The notes under the pieces are model-generated. The model had not been told where the DNA came from and did no database searches. It saw only the letters and a list, made by a program, of their open reading frames with translations. A stretch of 64,000 bases of DNA, from contig OZ037767.1 of the NCBI GenBank assembly GCA_964035545.1, forward strand, positions 28,313,628 to 28,377,627. The letters run 5' to 3'. Origin of the DNA: Bugula neritina (lineage: Eukaryota > Bryozoa > Gymnolaemata > Cheilostomatida > Bugulidae). This document shows, piece by piece, positions 24,195 through 37,865 of the stretch (its first letter is position 1; the number at the start of each line of letters is the position of its first letter). Position numbers and translations under genes: made by a program.

Positions 24195-25130
24195 TGTACT
24201 CTAACATCAGAAATATCATTGATTTATCCTTTTAGAAAAGTTTATGATTTGGTTTGATATTCCATTATGCTGAGCACCTGATATTTAGTAATTGCAACTA
24301 CTAGTAAATAGTTATACTGTCTCAGTATGGTTATGGCTAGAAGTCAATAAACATTAAAGAAATCAGCATGTTTTAAAGATTTGTGATTTACAAAATTTAG
24401 GCTTTTGGGGTGAATGCCACAATTTTTGCTGAGTTAGAATGTAGTTATAGTCATCTAGAAGGTGCCTCATCTTTATCATGATCATAGAAGTGCTTGGGCT
24501 TAAGTGTTTCTAATCGACACAAAATATCTAAGCAATAAATATGATCTGCATGAAAAGTCTCATGAAAGATAACATACCTATGATGGGGTTTCTCGTTATA
24601 TAGCACCTTTGTTGTATTAATGCAATTATAAAATCTGAATGGGAATGCTATAAATTGGTACATACAAGTGGTTATTGTTATTGTTACTAGTTGACGCCTA
24701 TTTGGCTTGAGTTTTATCACTTTATCAGTATCAGTATGCATGTTTTATTTTTCTAATAAGAATAAATGTTTAATGTTTTCAAGCAAACACATTTCGTATA
24801 CTTTGCTTTTGTTTTTAAACAGATGTTTATGCCTCTATTTTCTATGAATATTACAAAATATTGCAACTTATAAAATTATAAATGCACTTGATATATAATT
24901 TGCCACTTCATTCTCTCGAAGATGATTTAACAATTGGGTAATATTCATTTTCTTTGATACAATGCCAATGAAGTTTCCTTTTACTCAATCTAGTGTATTT
25001 TTCATTTTCCTCTGCAGTTAGTTAATAATAAATACAAAATATATTTTCATTAAGCTAATTCTTTAATTTGGAGGTTACAAAATCGAACGAGTACATTTAT
25101 GTCGGCCAGTAGTAAACTTTAAAGGTGAAA

Positions 25131-25599
25131 TGTTCATATTTGGGCATATTTTATACAAAATTTCGTTGGCTAGAATATACGAACACTGGGCAGAATAGGT
25201 TGAAGTCATTGAACTATATAGTTTTAGTTCAGTGGCTGAAGTAATCCTAACAATAGGTAGGATAACTCCACGTCTATCTCTGAAGGTTATGACATAAAAA
25301 TCATGTAAGTACAGTCGCTACAAATATACGCTCGCATCTCGAATAACAGAATATTTTCTTTGCACAATGCATGTATTACACAATATTTATTCCAAACGCT
25401 AAAATAATAATTGAAACCAAGGCTACTCTGCTTTCGGATTTTATTTTCTCGTTTGAAAACGACCATTAGCATATTTTTTAAGTGATAAAACGCATATATC
25501 AGTTTCAATCATGTTAAAATAGATTTTCCTACGTATACTAGACTAATTGAGTTGGTGAAAAGTGATATTAATACTTTAATGTAAAAGTCAATTATTATA
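25131..25599. other. Intergenic region upstream of CDC40
   Basis: About 470 bases between the end of the duplication and the CDC40 start codon. No TATA box at a typical distance is seen. It presumably holds the CDC40 promoter and 5' untranslated region. Confidence 0.4.
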
Positions 25600-28500
25600 A
25601 TGGCATCTTTAGTAGCATATGATACCGAAGAAAGCTCCGATGAAGAACGTCAACATGAACATAACTTGGACAGCAACTTAGAGCTGGAAAAAGTAAAATT
25701 AAAAGAGACAACTAAGTTTAATCAAATTGAAAATCAAAATCAAAATGACGACCAGAATGTTCAATCTGAGTCTAAATGTAGCTTCGAGAGTGAGTCAAAA
25801 AGCGAGTCTCGGTCTGGCTTATCTCAGCCATCTGATACTTCATTTAAAAAGTCTTCTGTAGAAAGCCAAAGCGAAGAGGAATTCTTGCATTTAAAAGCTG
25901 ACTCTAAGATATTTAAGAATCTTTTAAGTACTACACAATTATCTTTGGCTCCACCAGTTGCCACGAAGGTTTGTACTTAAACTTGGTTGCAAATTAAATT
26001 ATGTCTGATTAGAGATTATAATGATACTCATACTCATACTCATAGTCATACAATTATATAATCATACTGATACTCTTGATATGATCATGAGTTTCAGTTT
26101 CATATTGAATTTGATATTCAATTTCATTCAATTCAGACAAAGTCGTCAATTATAACACAAGATCAATATGAATATGAATGTTTATTATAAGTACTAGTAG
26201 GCTTAGCTACTACTAGTACTAGTATTGGTATTTCAATAACTTAAAAATAAATCTGAAACTTAAGTATTGAAAATAAAATTAGATGACTAACTGGAAGACT
26301 AAGTTAAGATTTAGTTTACCTAATAAAAATATTTGACTAGTTCAAGCATTTTCAAAAATAATATTTGGTGTGACTGTAGATTTTTTACAAGCTTGTGCAA
26401 ACATATTATCTAAACTGAATTATTATGATTATTGGTGTGTTGCTCAAAATTCGTCATAATTGCTTAACTGTAGATTATCATTATGAAACAACGAATCTAA
26501 CATTCACACCAAATCATAGAATATACTTTTTATGGTGAAGCGTGTTCATGTCATACTGGCAATCTGCCAAGTCTCTTTATCTGGAATATTCATATTGATA
26601 ATTATGTTCTTATTATCCTCTTTTTGAATAGATTCAGTTAGTGAACTTTTGACTATTTGTGAAAAATTGGCAATGTCACACTGAACATGTATGGGTATGG
26701 AGTCTACAAGGGTGTCAACAATGCAGCTAATCTTATTGTAGATTAGTTAAGTTTGCCCTCCCATGCTAAATTTGTTATGATGTCTCTGCAATGTTTACAG
26801 TAGGATGTATTTTATAGGGAGATGTAATGACAGGAAGCCCTCTAGATCCTACTGTAAAGGAACTTAAATACAACCCTAAAGCCAATGAGTTATATGCACC
26901 TACGGTATTTGTGTTTCTATTTGCATATATGAATTGATAAAGGAATATTTTTTGCTTCGATCTATTATTGTATTGATTTACTCTGGTGTTATCATAGATA
27001 GCTGCGATAGTGTTTGATATAAAAAGTAGATTTATGCAGCAAGAAATTAGGAAATAAAGCAGCTGAATATTTATACAAATACTACTTGTGAGAATGCTTC
27101 ATAGTGCCAAGTCTCTTTAGTCGGTACCATTCTCTATTTAACTGAGACAATCTTTTTTCAATTAAATTGATTAGAAATTTTTTATACAAATTATTGTTTA
27201 CAACATTTAGGCTGGTGTGTAATATAACTTTGTAAAATTTTAGTAAAAACAACTGGCATTGTTATGGAAGTAAGTTGAATAATAATTTTGTCAGGCATGA
27301 GAAGATTGCTTCTATATGCTATTATTTATATGCTGTTTCAGGCTGGTCCAGCCCACCCCTTTCAGACTCAACAGATGCGGGCTGTGAAGAATACTGTGAC
27401 AGGATTCGCTGAACCTTCTCATGTGAGTCGGTTCCAGTTTGAAACGCAACGGAGAACATTCCACAGTTATGGTAGGAACCAAAGCTACTTAGTATTGTGA
27501 CTCATTCATGACTCATTAACTTGTTTTAGGTATTTGGAATTGATGTATGTAATATAAAGCTTAAACAGTTTTTTGATAGTATGTCATGTTAGTTCAAGTA
27601 AATAATGACATCTGAAAAAAGAAAATTTAATTGAATGACCCACAATTACAGTGTTTAAGTCCTTATACTTGTAGCTACTGTAATGTCAAAAAAACGTTTA
27701 GTTTATGAAGCACTGCAAACTATAGTATCTACTCACAGCTGTACTTGACAGGTTTCTTGTGTAACATTAAGGGCAGGGCAGCTGGACAGGGGTGCTAGGC
27801 AAGGTGTTAGACAGGGGTGCTAGGCAAGGTGTTGGACGGGGGGGGGGGTGTGGGCAAGCAGAGTGCTGACTTTTGATGCCCCTTACAGTGGTGTAGCTGG
27901 CTAAAGGTAATACTCTCATTTCAGGGTATGCAATGGATCCCAGTGGAGATAGTGCTGTCGAGGAGTCTGCAGCCATTATTGGAGATCTGAAAGCAGCTGA
28001 AGAAGGAAAAGGTGAGAAATCTATGCCTCTTTTTCGACTCCTGCCTCTTATGTTCTTTTGTCTTATTTTAACTCTCATTAATGTTGAATATTTATGTTGA
28101 TGAAGGTGAATATGTATCATGGCTCAGTATTGGCCATCAATAGCGTACAGTAGCCAAGTAATATTCTAATATGAGAATGCAGAGTTTTCCATACACAGTA
28201 TGTGAATTAATTGTATACTTGCATATGTAGAAATCACAGTGTTTGAAGCCTCAAAATCTAGAGAAGGGGACAAACGAAAGCGTAGAAGGAATAATGATGC
28301 CAGCGATATTGACGGATATCTGGGACCTTGGGGCAAGTTTATTGATGAGAAAACTACGATGGTGCCCGAGGAGGAAGAGAAGAAAGTATGATATTTATTA
28401 GTAAAAGTAACAGCAGTAATCTTGATTAAACCAGCATTTAATTTAGTTATATTTACCTATTTCAACATATGTATATCTCTGTAGTTACTAATACATTGTA

Positions 28501-31500
28501 TGCTGGTTATTTGTTGTGAAATAATGACTGTAAATTAAGCTTATACTAGAAACACTGTTTTATGTTGGAAGATTATTATATATTAATATTATATCTATCA
28601 GTTGAAGTATTTATGATATGGAGAAGCTAACTCCAGGTTATGGACTGTGTTGTTGGGAGAAGATAACTACATAACTTATGATTTATAAACTTTGCCTAAT
28701 TTCGTTTTGAGAGATTTTTTATTTGTTAGTTGCAAAGTAAATATAGCTGACTTTAAAATCAAATTTATTTGGAATATTATCAAACAAAGGTAAATTGAAT
28801 GTATTAAAGTGATCTTTTGTAGTGAAAATGAAAGTTAGAATTTAAATGTGTTGTGGTTATTTACTAGATATGAAGTGCTTGCCGGATCTCTATTTCTACT
28901 GATTTAGCGATAGTCTTTTGGCAGTATAGCCTTGGAGCTAGTCACTCAGTGCGTCTCTTTGTGTATAGTTAAGTTATAGACCCTGGGTTATGTTCATGTA
29001 GATACTTGATGAGTTGGTGGCAAAGAGGAAGAAAAACAAGGCAACAATTGAAGATAAGGTTGAATCTGAAGAGAAGTCCACACTACACTGTAAGATTCTT
29101 CTCTCTTATTCATACAAATCAGTACTCAGGAGTCAGTAGTGTATAGAAAGGTGTGGCGTTTTAGATTTATCTTCTCGCTATGAATGACTTGTTGGCATCG
29201 TAAAGATTCTTTTTCCATTTTAGTGAAGGAAGAATTTGATTATCAAGGGCGATCTTGGACACACCCACCACAGGATGTGGGCGTGTCTCTAAAAGCTGAT
29301 GCCATACCGGAGAAATGCTTTATGCCAAAAAGGTTGATACACACGTGGGCTGGACACACAAAAGCTCTCTCTTGTATCAGATGGCTGCCGGTGTCAGCGC
29401 ACCTTCTTTTGTCCTCTGGTATGGACTCTAAAATCAAAGTGAGTTCCTTTTACTCTGCTCCATATAAAATGTCCTCCAGTCTTGCTTCAACTCCATTAAC
29501 TTCAGTTTCTTTGAACTTCCAGTTTTTTGCCATTTCCGGTATGTGTTGACTTATAGAGTCCATTGCCCGATGATCTATTAATATATTAGTATTCAAAGTT
29601 AAATTAATTGTATAATACCACTAACTCCAGGTTAACATGTGTCAGCTGGTGAACTAATTAGATTTTACCCACAATGCATTAATTTGAGTGACAGTTGTCA
29701 TCTGAGACATGTTGTGTTTTGTTCACCTGCTGTAGTTGAATTTATCACCTGCAATGCTATCCCAACACCACTTTGTGGGATTTTGCGCCATATTTATAGT
29801 GTTTATTTGAACAACTTTGAAATAATAGAATATAAAAGTCTGGGCAAATTAATTAAAATATAATGTATTATATTATTATTTGTTATTTTTAACTTTGCCA
29901 AATTTCTAATTAACAATTGACTTTTCTCGGTAAGACGTTGACAAATGGCATCCGGTAGCATTGGTTAAGGTTGCCTATCACTGAACAGGTGTGAGTGATA
30001 GTTTTCCTAGTGTAGTTGGTTTTTCTTAGTCAGCTCATGGAATAATTCTTCAACTGCTTGTCACATGGGATTGCATGCAAGCATCTATTGATAGTAATAT
30101 GCATTTTAATTCTTCATTTTGATTTATATCCAAGTTTTAATTAATAAAATTTTTTCAACAATTTTTCATGTTTGACTCTGATGCTAATACTGTAGATATG
30201 GGAGGTTTACAATGAAAGGCGGATGGCTAGAACATATTCAGGACATAAACAAGCTGTCCGTGATGTGAACTTTGATAATGACGGGAAAAGATTTCTCAGC
30301 GCTTCCTTTGACAGAATGTGCAAACTGTGGGATACAGAGACTGGACAGTGTATTGGAAAGTGAGTTGTGGTGGTGCCACAGTCTTCTAACTTCTGATCTT
30401 GAATCATAAATGTTAGACCAGAGCTAGGTTGGACTTGGTTCTGTTAACTGTTTGAATAGATTAATTGGGTGGGGGCTAATCGGTGCCTCCCTACACTTTG
30501 TTGAAATGCTCTCATAGACTCTCAGTCCACTATGAAAGTGTTATTAAGTTAGTTATTTATTTACTGTTTAGGTTTACCAACAAAAAGGTGCCGTACTGTG
30601 TGAAGTTTAACCCAGATGCTGATAAACAAGACCTGTTTGTAGCTGGGACTAATGATAAGAAGATAGTGTGTGTAAGTAACCTTGTTTTCTCTCTCTCTCT
30701 CGTAGTTTAGTTTAATAATGGTCAGCCGCTAACAGTGTGGCCCTCTTTACTGTGTGTAATCTTGCGTTTTTCATTTTAAAAAATATTTTAATCCAGCTTA
30801 AATTCCCAAAATATGCTTTTAACTTTAAATTTAGTTAAATTTAGCCCCTGGTCTACTATTGTTTGACCACACAGCCCTGATAAAGACACAGAGTAACTCA
30901 AGTGTGACGGTGTAGAGGAATATTAATTGGTTCTCAGACTTTGATTAATGTGTGGAGGTCTAACTGAATAATAATTTGTGTGTCTCATTCGATGCTGGGG
31001 TTTATATTTTCAATAAATTAACAATATTATACAAACTATAGAATATAGGTTATGCGGGAAGTCGTAATGAAAATGGATGATTTTGCTTATTTTCAAACTT
31101 GTCTAAATTTACAAAGTTTTCTTTTCATTTTATTCTTAGGTAACTCAAACTAAAAATTTAAAAACATTGCGTTTTTTGAGAGTAGAATAATTATATATGA
31201 AGTTTTATCAGTGAATACTTTATGTTTTTCATGCAGCGGTGTTTTTAAATATCTGATGTGCTTATTTCTATATGCTACTTACTTGTTTTCAATGATCTCC
31301 TTGAAGAACAGGGTGGACTGTAGCAATAATTTCCTCCTGACTTCCTTTCACTTTCATAAATTATTGTATTTTTTAATTGAATTGATATCTAAGAAGATCA
31401 CATAGCAATACATTCCTCCAGTCTAAGATTTACCATGATATGTACAGCTCAGACATGCAAAGTGTTGTTGTGAATAATTATTCACCATATTCATACATTC

Positions 31501-33945
31501 ACAGAATGTATAAAGGAAAGTCGCCCTGGGAAATACTTGCAATAGTATTGCTGAAATAGTAATAAGAAATTATCCAGTTGGTTTCATAAGTTCTCCATGA
31601 TCTACACCCACCTGGGCACTGGATGGCTGTTGTCACAACTTGTGCCTAGTCATAGAAACATGTATTATTTATGTGGGAGGTTGTATTGAGTTGTTAGCTA
31701 TTCATAGTGGTCTGTTTTGCATTTTGATTGTTTTGTTCTCACTCAAATTATTGAATTTCAATTACCTGATACCTTGTGGTACTTGCAGCAACACTTCATA
31801 GGATAAAATAAATACTGTAATGAGTAACCCCAACTAACAATTTGTTTCAAAGTTACAGGTACTCTACTTTCATATTTTTCTAAGGCATTTTTTAGAATAA
31901 TAATTTTATTCTGTGAAAGTTTCATCAATTATATTCTTCAGCCTTCTCAGTTTTTGGGATTTCTTTTTGTACAAGTTTGCAGCTACATGGTTACATATTT
32001 GATTTCATCAATAGTCTAATAGTTGGTTCTAATTCAATAGTGAAATGTCTAGTAAAACTATATCACATATTTCTTCTACTGAAATTAGAAAGTATATTTG
32101 TATTGTCGGGTTTTCTGTTGTAGTTTGACATTAGATCCGGAGAAATTGTACAAGAGTATGACCGCCATCTTGGGGCTGTGAATACTATCACATTCGTTGA
32201 TGGCAATCGGCGCTTCGTCTCAACATCTGATGATAAATCCTTGCGAATCTGGGAGTGGTAAGTGTAGTTGGTACCATTTGTCCCCTCTGTCCACGTCACA
32301 CATAAGCAGTTTATTTGACACCCGATTAGTAGTCCGCAAGCACCCTCTGAACTGTCTATGAATCACACCAACATTCCAAACTGTGTTGGAGATCCACTGG
32401 TACAGATCTGGTTTCTCCAGATTATAAAATATTCAGCTATTAATGTTACTGTGTGGTTTAACATCTGTCTTTACCACCTACATGTGGATTATTATATTAA
32501 TTTTATTTGTTAATTCCTTCAGAGTCGCTAAAGTCTAATCTTATGAATTGAAAACGCATTTGTGTCATGTGGCACAACTAAGTAAAAACTGTCTTTGAGA
32601 CTGCTGCATTGTAATATTAGCATAGCCTGTGGTCTCTCAGACTAGCTGGAACTTAGTTATGACTCCATGCTAGCAGAGAAAGCCAACTTCTTACATTTTT
32701 TGCTACAGCCTGTTTAACAGCGTCTCAAACTGTTAGCCATATCACTTACTATGAGTGTTTGTATGTAGGGATATTCCAGTGGACTTCAAGTATATCTCAG
32801 ATCCGTCTATGCACTCCATGCCAGCTGTGACTATCTCACACAATGGTAAGTGGCTAGCGTGTCAGAGTTTGGATAACCAAGTGGTGATATTCAACGTTCT
32901 CAACAGAATGAAAATGATGCGGAAGAAGGTGTTCAAAGGTCACATGGTTGCTGGATACGCCTGCGGAGTAGATTTCTCACCGGACATGTCGTTAGTATTA
33001 CTTTGTATTGCTTTATAACTTCTATCTTGTTTGTTGTCTTCTCCACCCCCTACTTAGTACTACTGTTAACTCTAGCAAAGTCAGGATATTGTACCCTGAA
33101 TAGGGCAGATTGCAGTCAGAGAGCTAGTATAATCTTTCACCACAAGAGTCATGTTTTCAAATCTCTCATTGCAGATTATATTTGGAAAAGAAATTTACCT
33201 AAAATAAATCTCTGAATATAGTATTTGCTTTTCTGTGATTATTGACAACATTTTTCTTTGATAAACTTGTTAAAATTTCTTTTACAGTAAGCCTAGGGCC
33301 ACACGGTGCGTATTTTCGCACGCGAAAATTGAAATCACAAGTAGCAAAGGTGTCCACTGTGCGCGTTAAGAAAACATTCGCACTTGTCGCTCTGCATTTT
33401 CAACGCAAGTGCGAATCGTCTCTGTCGTCGTCACCTAATTGGCTGGTAGTTATTCAGCGAGCCCAATTTCTTTATTTAGTGCTACATTCCAGTAAATTGC
33501 GTTTTATCGAAGCGAGTGCGATTTAAAAATGAATGCTTTATTTATCACGCATCACTGACGCTACAGTGGACACCTTTGCTACTTGTGATTTCAATTTTCG
33601 CATGCGAAAATACGCACCGTGTGGCCCTAGGCTAAATCTTAATCTTTTAGCGATGCTATATTTCAATGTAGGTCGCTCTTTACTCTTGTAAAGCAAATTT
33701 TTATCCACGTGTTGATTATAACTGTTGGCTCAAAATTCATTCAAATTTTGTTATTCTTCTTGTTCAGGTATCTGATATCAGGGGATGCTGATGGCAAGAT
33801 GTACATTTGGGATTGGAAGTCTACTAAACTATTCTCCAAATTCAAAGCTCACGACGACGTATGCATCAGCGTCTTGTGGCACCCCCATGAGACTAGCAAG
33901 ATTGCCAGTGCGGGTTGGGACGGTGTTATAAAGTACTGGGACTAG
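25600..33945 (+). CDS. CDC40: Pre-mRNA-processing factor 17 (CDC40/PRP17), 12 exons
   Basis: Exons: 25600-25968, 26818-26904, 27342-27471, 27925-28011, 28231-28385, 29002-29089, 29224-29438, 30196-30359, 30572-30671, 32124-32257, 32769-32990, 33768-33945. All have GT-AG borders and matching phases, giving 1,929 bases and 642 residues (human about 579). Residues 1-100 are acidic and serine-rich and account for the extra length. Then come the conserved [34 protein letters not shown] and YQGRSW motifs. A WD40 propeller follows from about residue 340 (TWAGHTK) to the final [10 protein letters not shown], including [44 protein letters not shown] and [20 protein letters not shown]. The protein is a nuclear second-step splicing factor of the catalytic spliceosome. 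The start is the first ATG in a long open exon with an upstream stop nearby. Introns contain repeats listed separately. Confidence 0.97.
27778..27846. repeat. 26-bp minisatellite in CDC40 intron 3
   Basis: GGACAGGGGTGCTAGGCAAG plus GTGTTA is repeated about two and a half times and ends in a run of G. It is G-rich in a very AT-rich neighbourhood. Confidence 0.75.
29655..30075 (+). repeat. CDC40 intron 7 block with diverged copy downstream
   Basis: TTTTACCCACAATGCAT and GTTGACAAATGGCATCCGGT with their surroundings recur in the same order at about 36770-37165. Similarity is moderate, so the duplication is old. The CDC40 exons next to the block are not found in the copy. Confidence 0.65.
30795..30975 (+). 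repeat. CDC40 intron 9 block A, near-identical copy at 41.3 kb
   Basis: From about 30836 to 30972 the sequence matches 41341-41479 with only two differences (TGTGGAGG against TGTACAGG). The part before it (30795-30835 against 41280-41340) is clearly related but diverged. Confidence 0.9.
31530..31800 (+). repeat. CDC40 intron 9 block B, diverged copy near 42.3-43.0 kb
   Basis: GAAATTATCCAGTTGGTTTC and the next 70 bases match 42278-42350 at roughly 80 percent by eye. GTGGTCTGTTTTGCATTTTG and the following bases match about 42893-42990. Order and orientation are the same as for blocks A and C. Confidence 0.75.
32272..32537 (+). repeat. CDC40 intron 10 block C, near-identical copy at 44.0 kb
   Basis: From ATTTGTCCCCTCTGTCCACG to CAGAGTCGCTAAAGTC, about 265 bases, only two differences from 43999-44260 are visible. 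Both ends are sharp. It begins about 15 bases after the exon 10 donor site. No inverted ends or target duplication were seen. Confidence 0.9.
33291..33632. mobile_element. Harbinger-like MITE in CDC40 intron 11
   Basis: A 342-base element has inverted repeats of about 70 bases, starting GCCTAGGGCCACACGGTGCG and differing at one visible base. It is flanked by a TAA target duplicate (33288-33290 and 33633-33635). Three-base TAA-type duplications and CACACGGTGCG ends fit PIF/Harbinger-type MITEs. The middle is GC-rich for this window and rich in CGCA motifs. No transposase is present. Confidence 0.9.
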
Positions 33946-33987
33946 TCATGTAGCTAAGGCTACAGTGTTGAATATCTTAGACTATAC

Positions 33988-33993
33988 AATAAA
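33988..33993 (+). terminator. Polyadenylation signal of CDC40
   Basis: AATAAA 43 bases after the stop codon, the first such motif downstream. The short 3' untranslated region is plausible. Confidence 0.75.
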
Positions 33994-33999
33994 CTGGAC

Positions 34000-34872
34000 T
34001 TGTTGATTTTTCAATAAGTAGTAGCAGTGGTTGTTGTAAGCAGCTAGGATGTGCTATTTGTAAATATTTAAATGATACTTACTGACTTTCCTGAAAAAAT
34101 GGATAAAACTTTTGTATATTCAAATGACTTGAAGATGACACTTTTATTTGACTACATTTTAATAACAATCCACTTCTGTACTTTCAAGGATACCAATGTG
34201 AAATGCTTTGCTGAATTATTATATACCCATTTTGATGAAGACTTTGTTGATTGTATGTACCACCATTTGGCTGCTTGTATATATTGTGCCGTAAGATTTT
34301 CACAGTACATATTTTGATGAAGCATTTGCACAGAGCATGTTGCTTTCAATTATCAAAGGGTTTTAATAAGAATAAGTCATCTACATTATATTTCACTAAA
34401 CTTGTTACTAAAATATTGTACACTGCATATATTGACAGTCTTGAGGTTTTTCTGAATATTAATTAGTTTCTTCATGAATTTAGCTAACAGCTAAAATATA
34501 AATATATCTTCTAAAATCTGAATAATAAATTACCTGATCAAATAACTGCTGTAAAGTATTATAAAACAAACTATAACATTATTTATGGTTGCCACAATTA
34601 TGCTGAATACAAATTATATGAGTCATCATATAAACTGTATATTTTAGCTGTCATACACTACTTTAATTTTCAAGTTTCATATTATGCGTAGGTTTTCAAA
34701 TTGCTAAAATTTTAAAGAAACTGAATTCAAATATAGTATGTGAAACTGTCATTTTCAAATGTGGCATCTGAGCCAGAATTAGTAATACTATGTGGTAAGA
34801 TAAAATGTACATTGCTGCTTTGCTGCTTCTCTCTAAATATTTAATAAGCAGTTACTGTCAATTAATCAATCA
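34000..34872. other. Noncoding region after CDC40
   Basis: AT-rich with short frames open on both strands and no splice structure. Nothing is recognised. Confidence 0.4.
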
Positions 34873-34873
34873 A

Positions 34874-35050
34874 GAGAGCAGTTGTATTCTAGTGATTACG
34901 GTTTTGTCTTAGCCTGCACTAGGTCTTGCTTTAGAAGCTGTTGGTGATGTAAGAAAGACTACCTGGTCATATTGCACCATGTTTACTGTCCTTAGCTCAA
35001 TTGAAACACTCTACCCTCAGGTGTGGAGACTTTAAACCAATATGAGAGGT
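34874..35050 (+). mobile_element. tRNA-derived SINE, diverged copy 1
   Basis: GAGAGCAGTTGTATTCTAGTG, then GTTGGTGATGTAAGAAAGAC, then GTCCTTAGCTC line up in order with the better preserved copies at 45412 and 50222 (minus). The promoter region is degraded. Confidence 0.65.
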
Positions 35051-36769
35051 GCAGACCTTAGACAAATGCAAGTGAGTCAATCAACGAGATAATTGACAGT
35101 GAAAATAGTAGATGAACAACATAAATGCAATTGTTTAATTGTTTTGCAATAAAAATGTAGATACTATTTGGTGGTTTTGAATCTTCTATAGAAGATGAGT
35201 AGTAACATCTTTATGAATATAGAGCGGTTATAAGAACACAGCTGCTCATATACAATAGAAATAACTTGCTTTGATTTTCAAAGACTCAGGATCTTTAGCT
35301 TTTAACACCTACTCAGTCTTCTACTCTTTAAATTTCATCATCATGAGCTTTAGGAGTTGTTTACACATGCTTCCCTTGTAGTTCACACTGTGTGGTGATA
35401 ATGCAGGAGCGGACAACTTTTTAAGGCCTAACTGCACGGAGTCTTTGCCAGCATTGTGCACTTGAAGTATAAATTTTATACTCAAGATTTATACTCACTT
35501 GTAGAACTTAAACACGTCTTGAGTGTGATTTGTACATTAACTGATTGTTATGTTAGCATGATTGAATTATTGTTAGAGAGGAAACAAATCCAAATTAGTT
35601 TAATGTATTGATTGAACGAATCTTGTGTTAAAACAGTTGTGTTGGAAGAACTGAAACTTTTGATTGGGGTGATATCATTTTTCATTCAAAATAAATAGAG
35701 GTGAAAGTATTTGGGAACTTTCTTGAAACATGCATAGGGAAATACTAAATGTCAAAACTAGCTTATATAACTTACTATCGTATCACATTTAAAGTAATTA
35801 ATATTATGAATAATAAACTATTATCCTGATATTTATTAAAAGACGCATATTAATTTGGCAAATTGTCAGTTTGAAAGCAACTAAAAGTTGGTGAAATTGA
35901 AAAGCATTTGGGCTTTTGAAACCTTTTTTATTGCATTTGACCCGAACATCAAAGAGCGTAGGTCTAAGGGATATTAAATGGTCTTAGAGCTTATTCATCT
36001 CTAATGCTGCCATTAATCATCTTAGTTTGTCTGTCTGCCGTGATTTTGCTTAGATGTTATGCAGGACAATATTGAGGGTCATTTTTATTTTAATTTTCAG
36101 TATATTATGTTTAAGTTGGCTGATGAAGCAATAAGTATGCCTGAAAGTCGGTCATGAATGTAAAAGCCGGTTATAAATCTTATTATTCTTTCATTGAAAA
36201 GATTAAAATTTCATAATATGCTACATTTATGATTTTAGATAATATTGTTTTATTATGCAGTGTGTTTGCATGAAACTAAGGCTTGGCAGTATCAGAAGCA
36301 AAGGCCTATCATGCATGCCCTCTAGCTGTCTAGCTCTTTAGCTTGAGGTCTTATATATTCACTATAACAGCAGGTGCCCTTTGCCCCCCCCCCTGCTTTT
36401 TCGTTATATGCTAGTAAATAGTTCATAAATGGTGATAATTAGTGAACAATAAGACAATAAGATGAAAGCTGTAGCAGATTGACATACCATTGTATAAAAT
36501 AGTTCTATTAAAATCTGCAAATAAAATTTTAAACTTTTATCGCTCCACTTTGGATTTATTCTCTCAATAAACTTACTGCTTATATATATTTACCATTTTT
36601 AATTTAAAAAAATGTAGTTTCATTATTAGAAACAATTTTTTTTATCAAAATTCAGTTAATTAAAGTGGTAGTATTTTAGTTGCAAGCTTGTCATTTAAAA
36701 CTGGTTATTAATTATATATTTAATATAATGTAATTATTCCTGCTTCAGATACTGATTGGACTGAAAAGG
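35051..36769. other. Noncoding stretch, nothing recognised
   Basis: AT-rich sequence without exons. A short C run occurs at 36385-36395. Confidence 0.4.
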
Positions 36770-37165
36770 TTTTACCCACAATGCATGAAGTTGAGTGACA
36801 AATAAACGTGCCTCTTGCATAAAGTATAGTTGAATGACCCCACCAGCAGTGACATCCGTCAATTCATACAAAAATTACAGTTGTCTTAGGATTCTTCTAG
36901 TTGTGTCAATGATTTAGAAAATAATAAACCATTGAGCTAAATAATAAAACAATAATCAACCATTTAAATATTATATTGAAATTATATGAAGTTGGCTATA
37001 AAGTTGCCAAAATTGATAATTGAGATGTACAGTTGCTTTTTTGTAACAAGTTGACAAACTGTATCCGGTAGCATTGGTTAAGGTTGCGTACTGCTGTACA
37101 GATGTGAGTAATAGCTTTACTTGGTCAGTTCACAGAGAGGTATCTTAACTGCATGTCAAACCTTA
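36770..37165 (+). repeat. Diverged copy of CDC40 intron 7 block
   Basis: Matches 29655-30075 in order and orientation, including ATCCGGTAGCATTGGTTAAG shared exactly. See that entry. Confidence 0.65.
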
Positions 37166-37579
37166 AGTGGTGGAAATTTTATTTTAATTATATGTGATTG
37201 TGTCATTTGAAATTTTTATTCTCTTTTCAAATTGCTTTGAGTAAAGTTTTAATAAGAAATACTAGTTTAGAGTTGAACTATTGTATCCTGTGTGTTGAGT
37301 ATCCTAGCTTGCAGTTACATAAGCTGAGGTTCAAATTAGTTCAACAATGTACCACGGTTATTTAATTTTTATATCAGCCCAGTTGAAGATAATGCAGCCT
37401 GTATATCCCGAACTTGGGTTTGTACCTGGTGAGAAGTTGTTGCCACATATACATATCACAGGCTGCCAGTCTACATTTTGACGTCCAAGTAGCTTCTTTT
37501 GAGCTTTAAAGCACATATTTCTAAACAGCTATATTTTTAGCTCAGTAAAAGTATCTTTCTCTTCATTTCTATACACTTC

Positions 37580-37865
37580 ACATCTGCAGGTAATAGCACA
37601 TCTGAAAAAGATGTGACAGATGCTGAACATGTGACGTGCAAAAGGTGTCACATCTGCAGGTAATGTGACGTCTGCAGAAGATGTGATGTATGCAGAAGAT
37701 GTCACATGTGCAGGTAATGTGACATTTGCAGAAGATGTGATGTATGCAGAAGGTGTGACTTGTGTAGAGGGTGTGTATCTGGGTAATGTGACATCTGCAG
37801 AAGATGGGACGTCTGTAAAAAGTGTGACGTATACAGCATGTGTCACATATGCAGGTGATGTGGCC
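37580..37865. repeat. 24-bp-type minisatellite, degenerate
   Basis: Repeats built on ATGTGACATCTGCAGAAG with a period of about 24 bases and many substitutions. The period keeps frames open on both strands: the plus strand reads VTSAEDVMYAEDV-like repeats and the minus strand VTLPADVTSSAYI-like repeats. There is no signal peptide, splice context or other sign of a gene, so I call it a repeat. Confidence 0.8.

Noticed and set aside
33242-33526. 94-residue open frame in CDC40 intron 11
   Set aside because: It runs through the Harbinger-like MITE arm and has no gene features.
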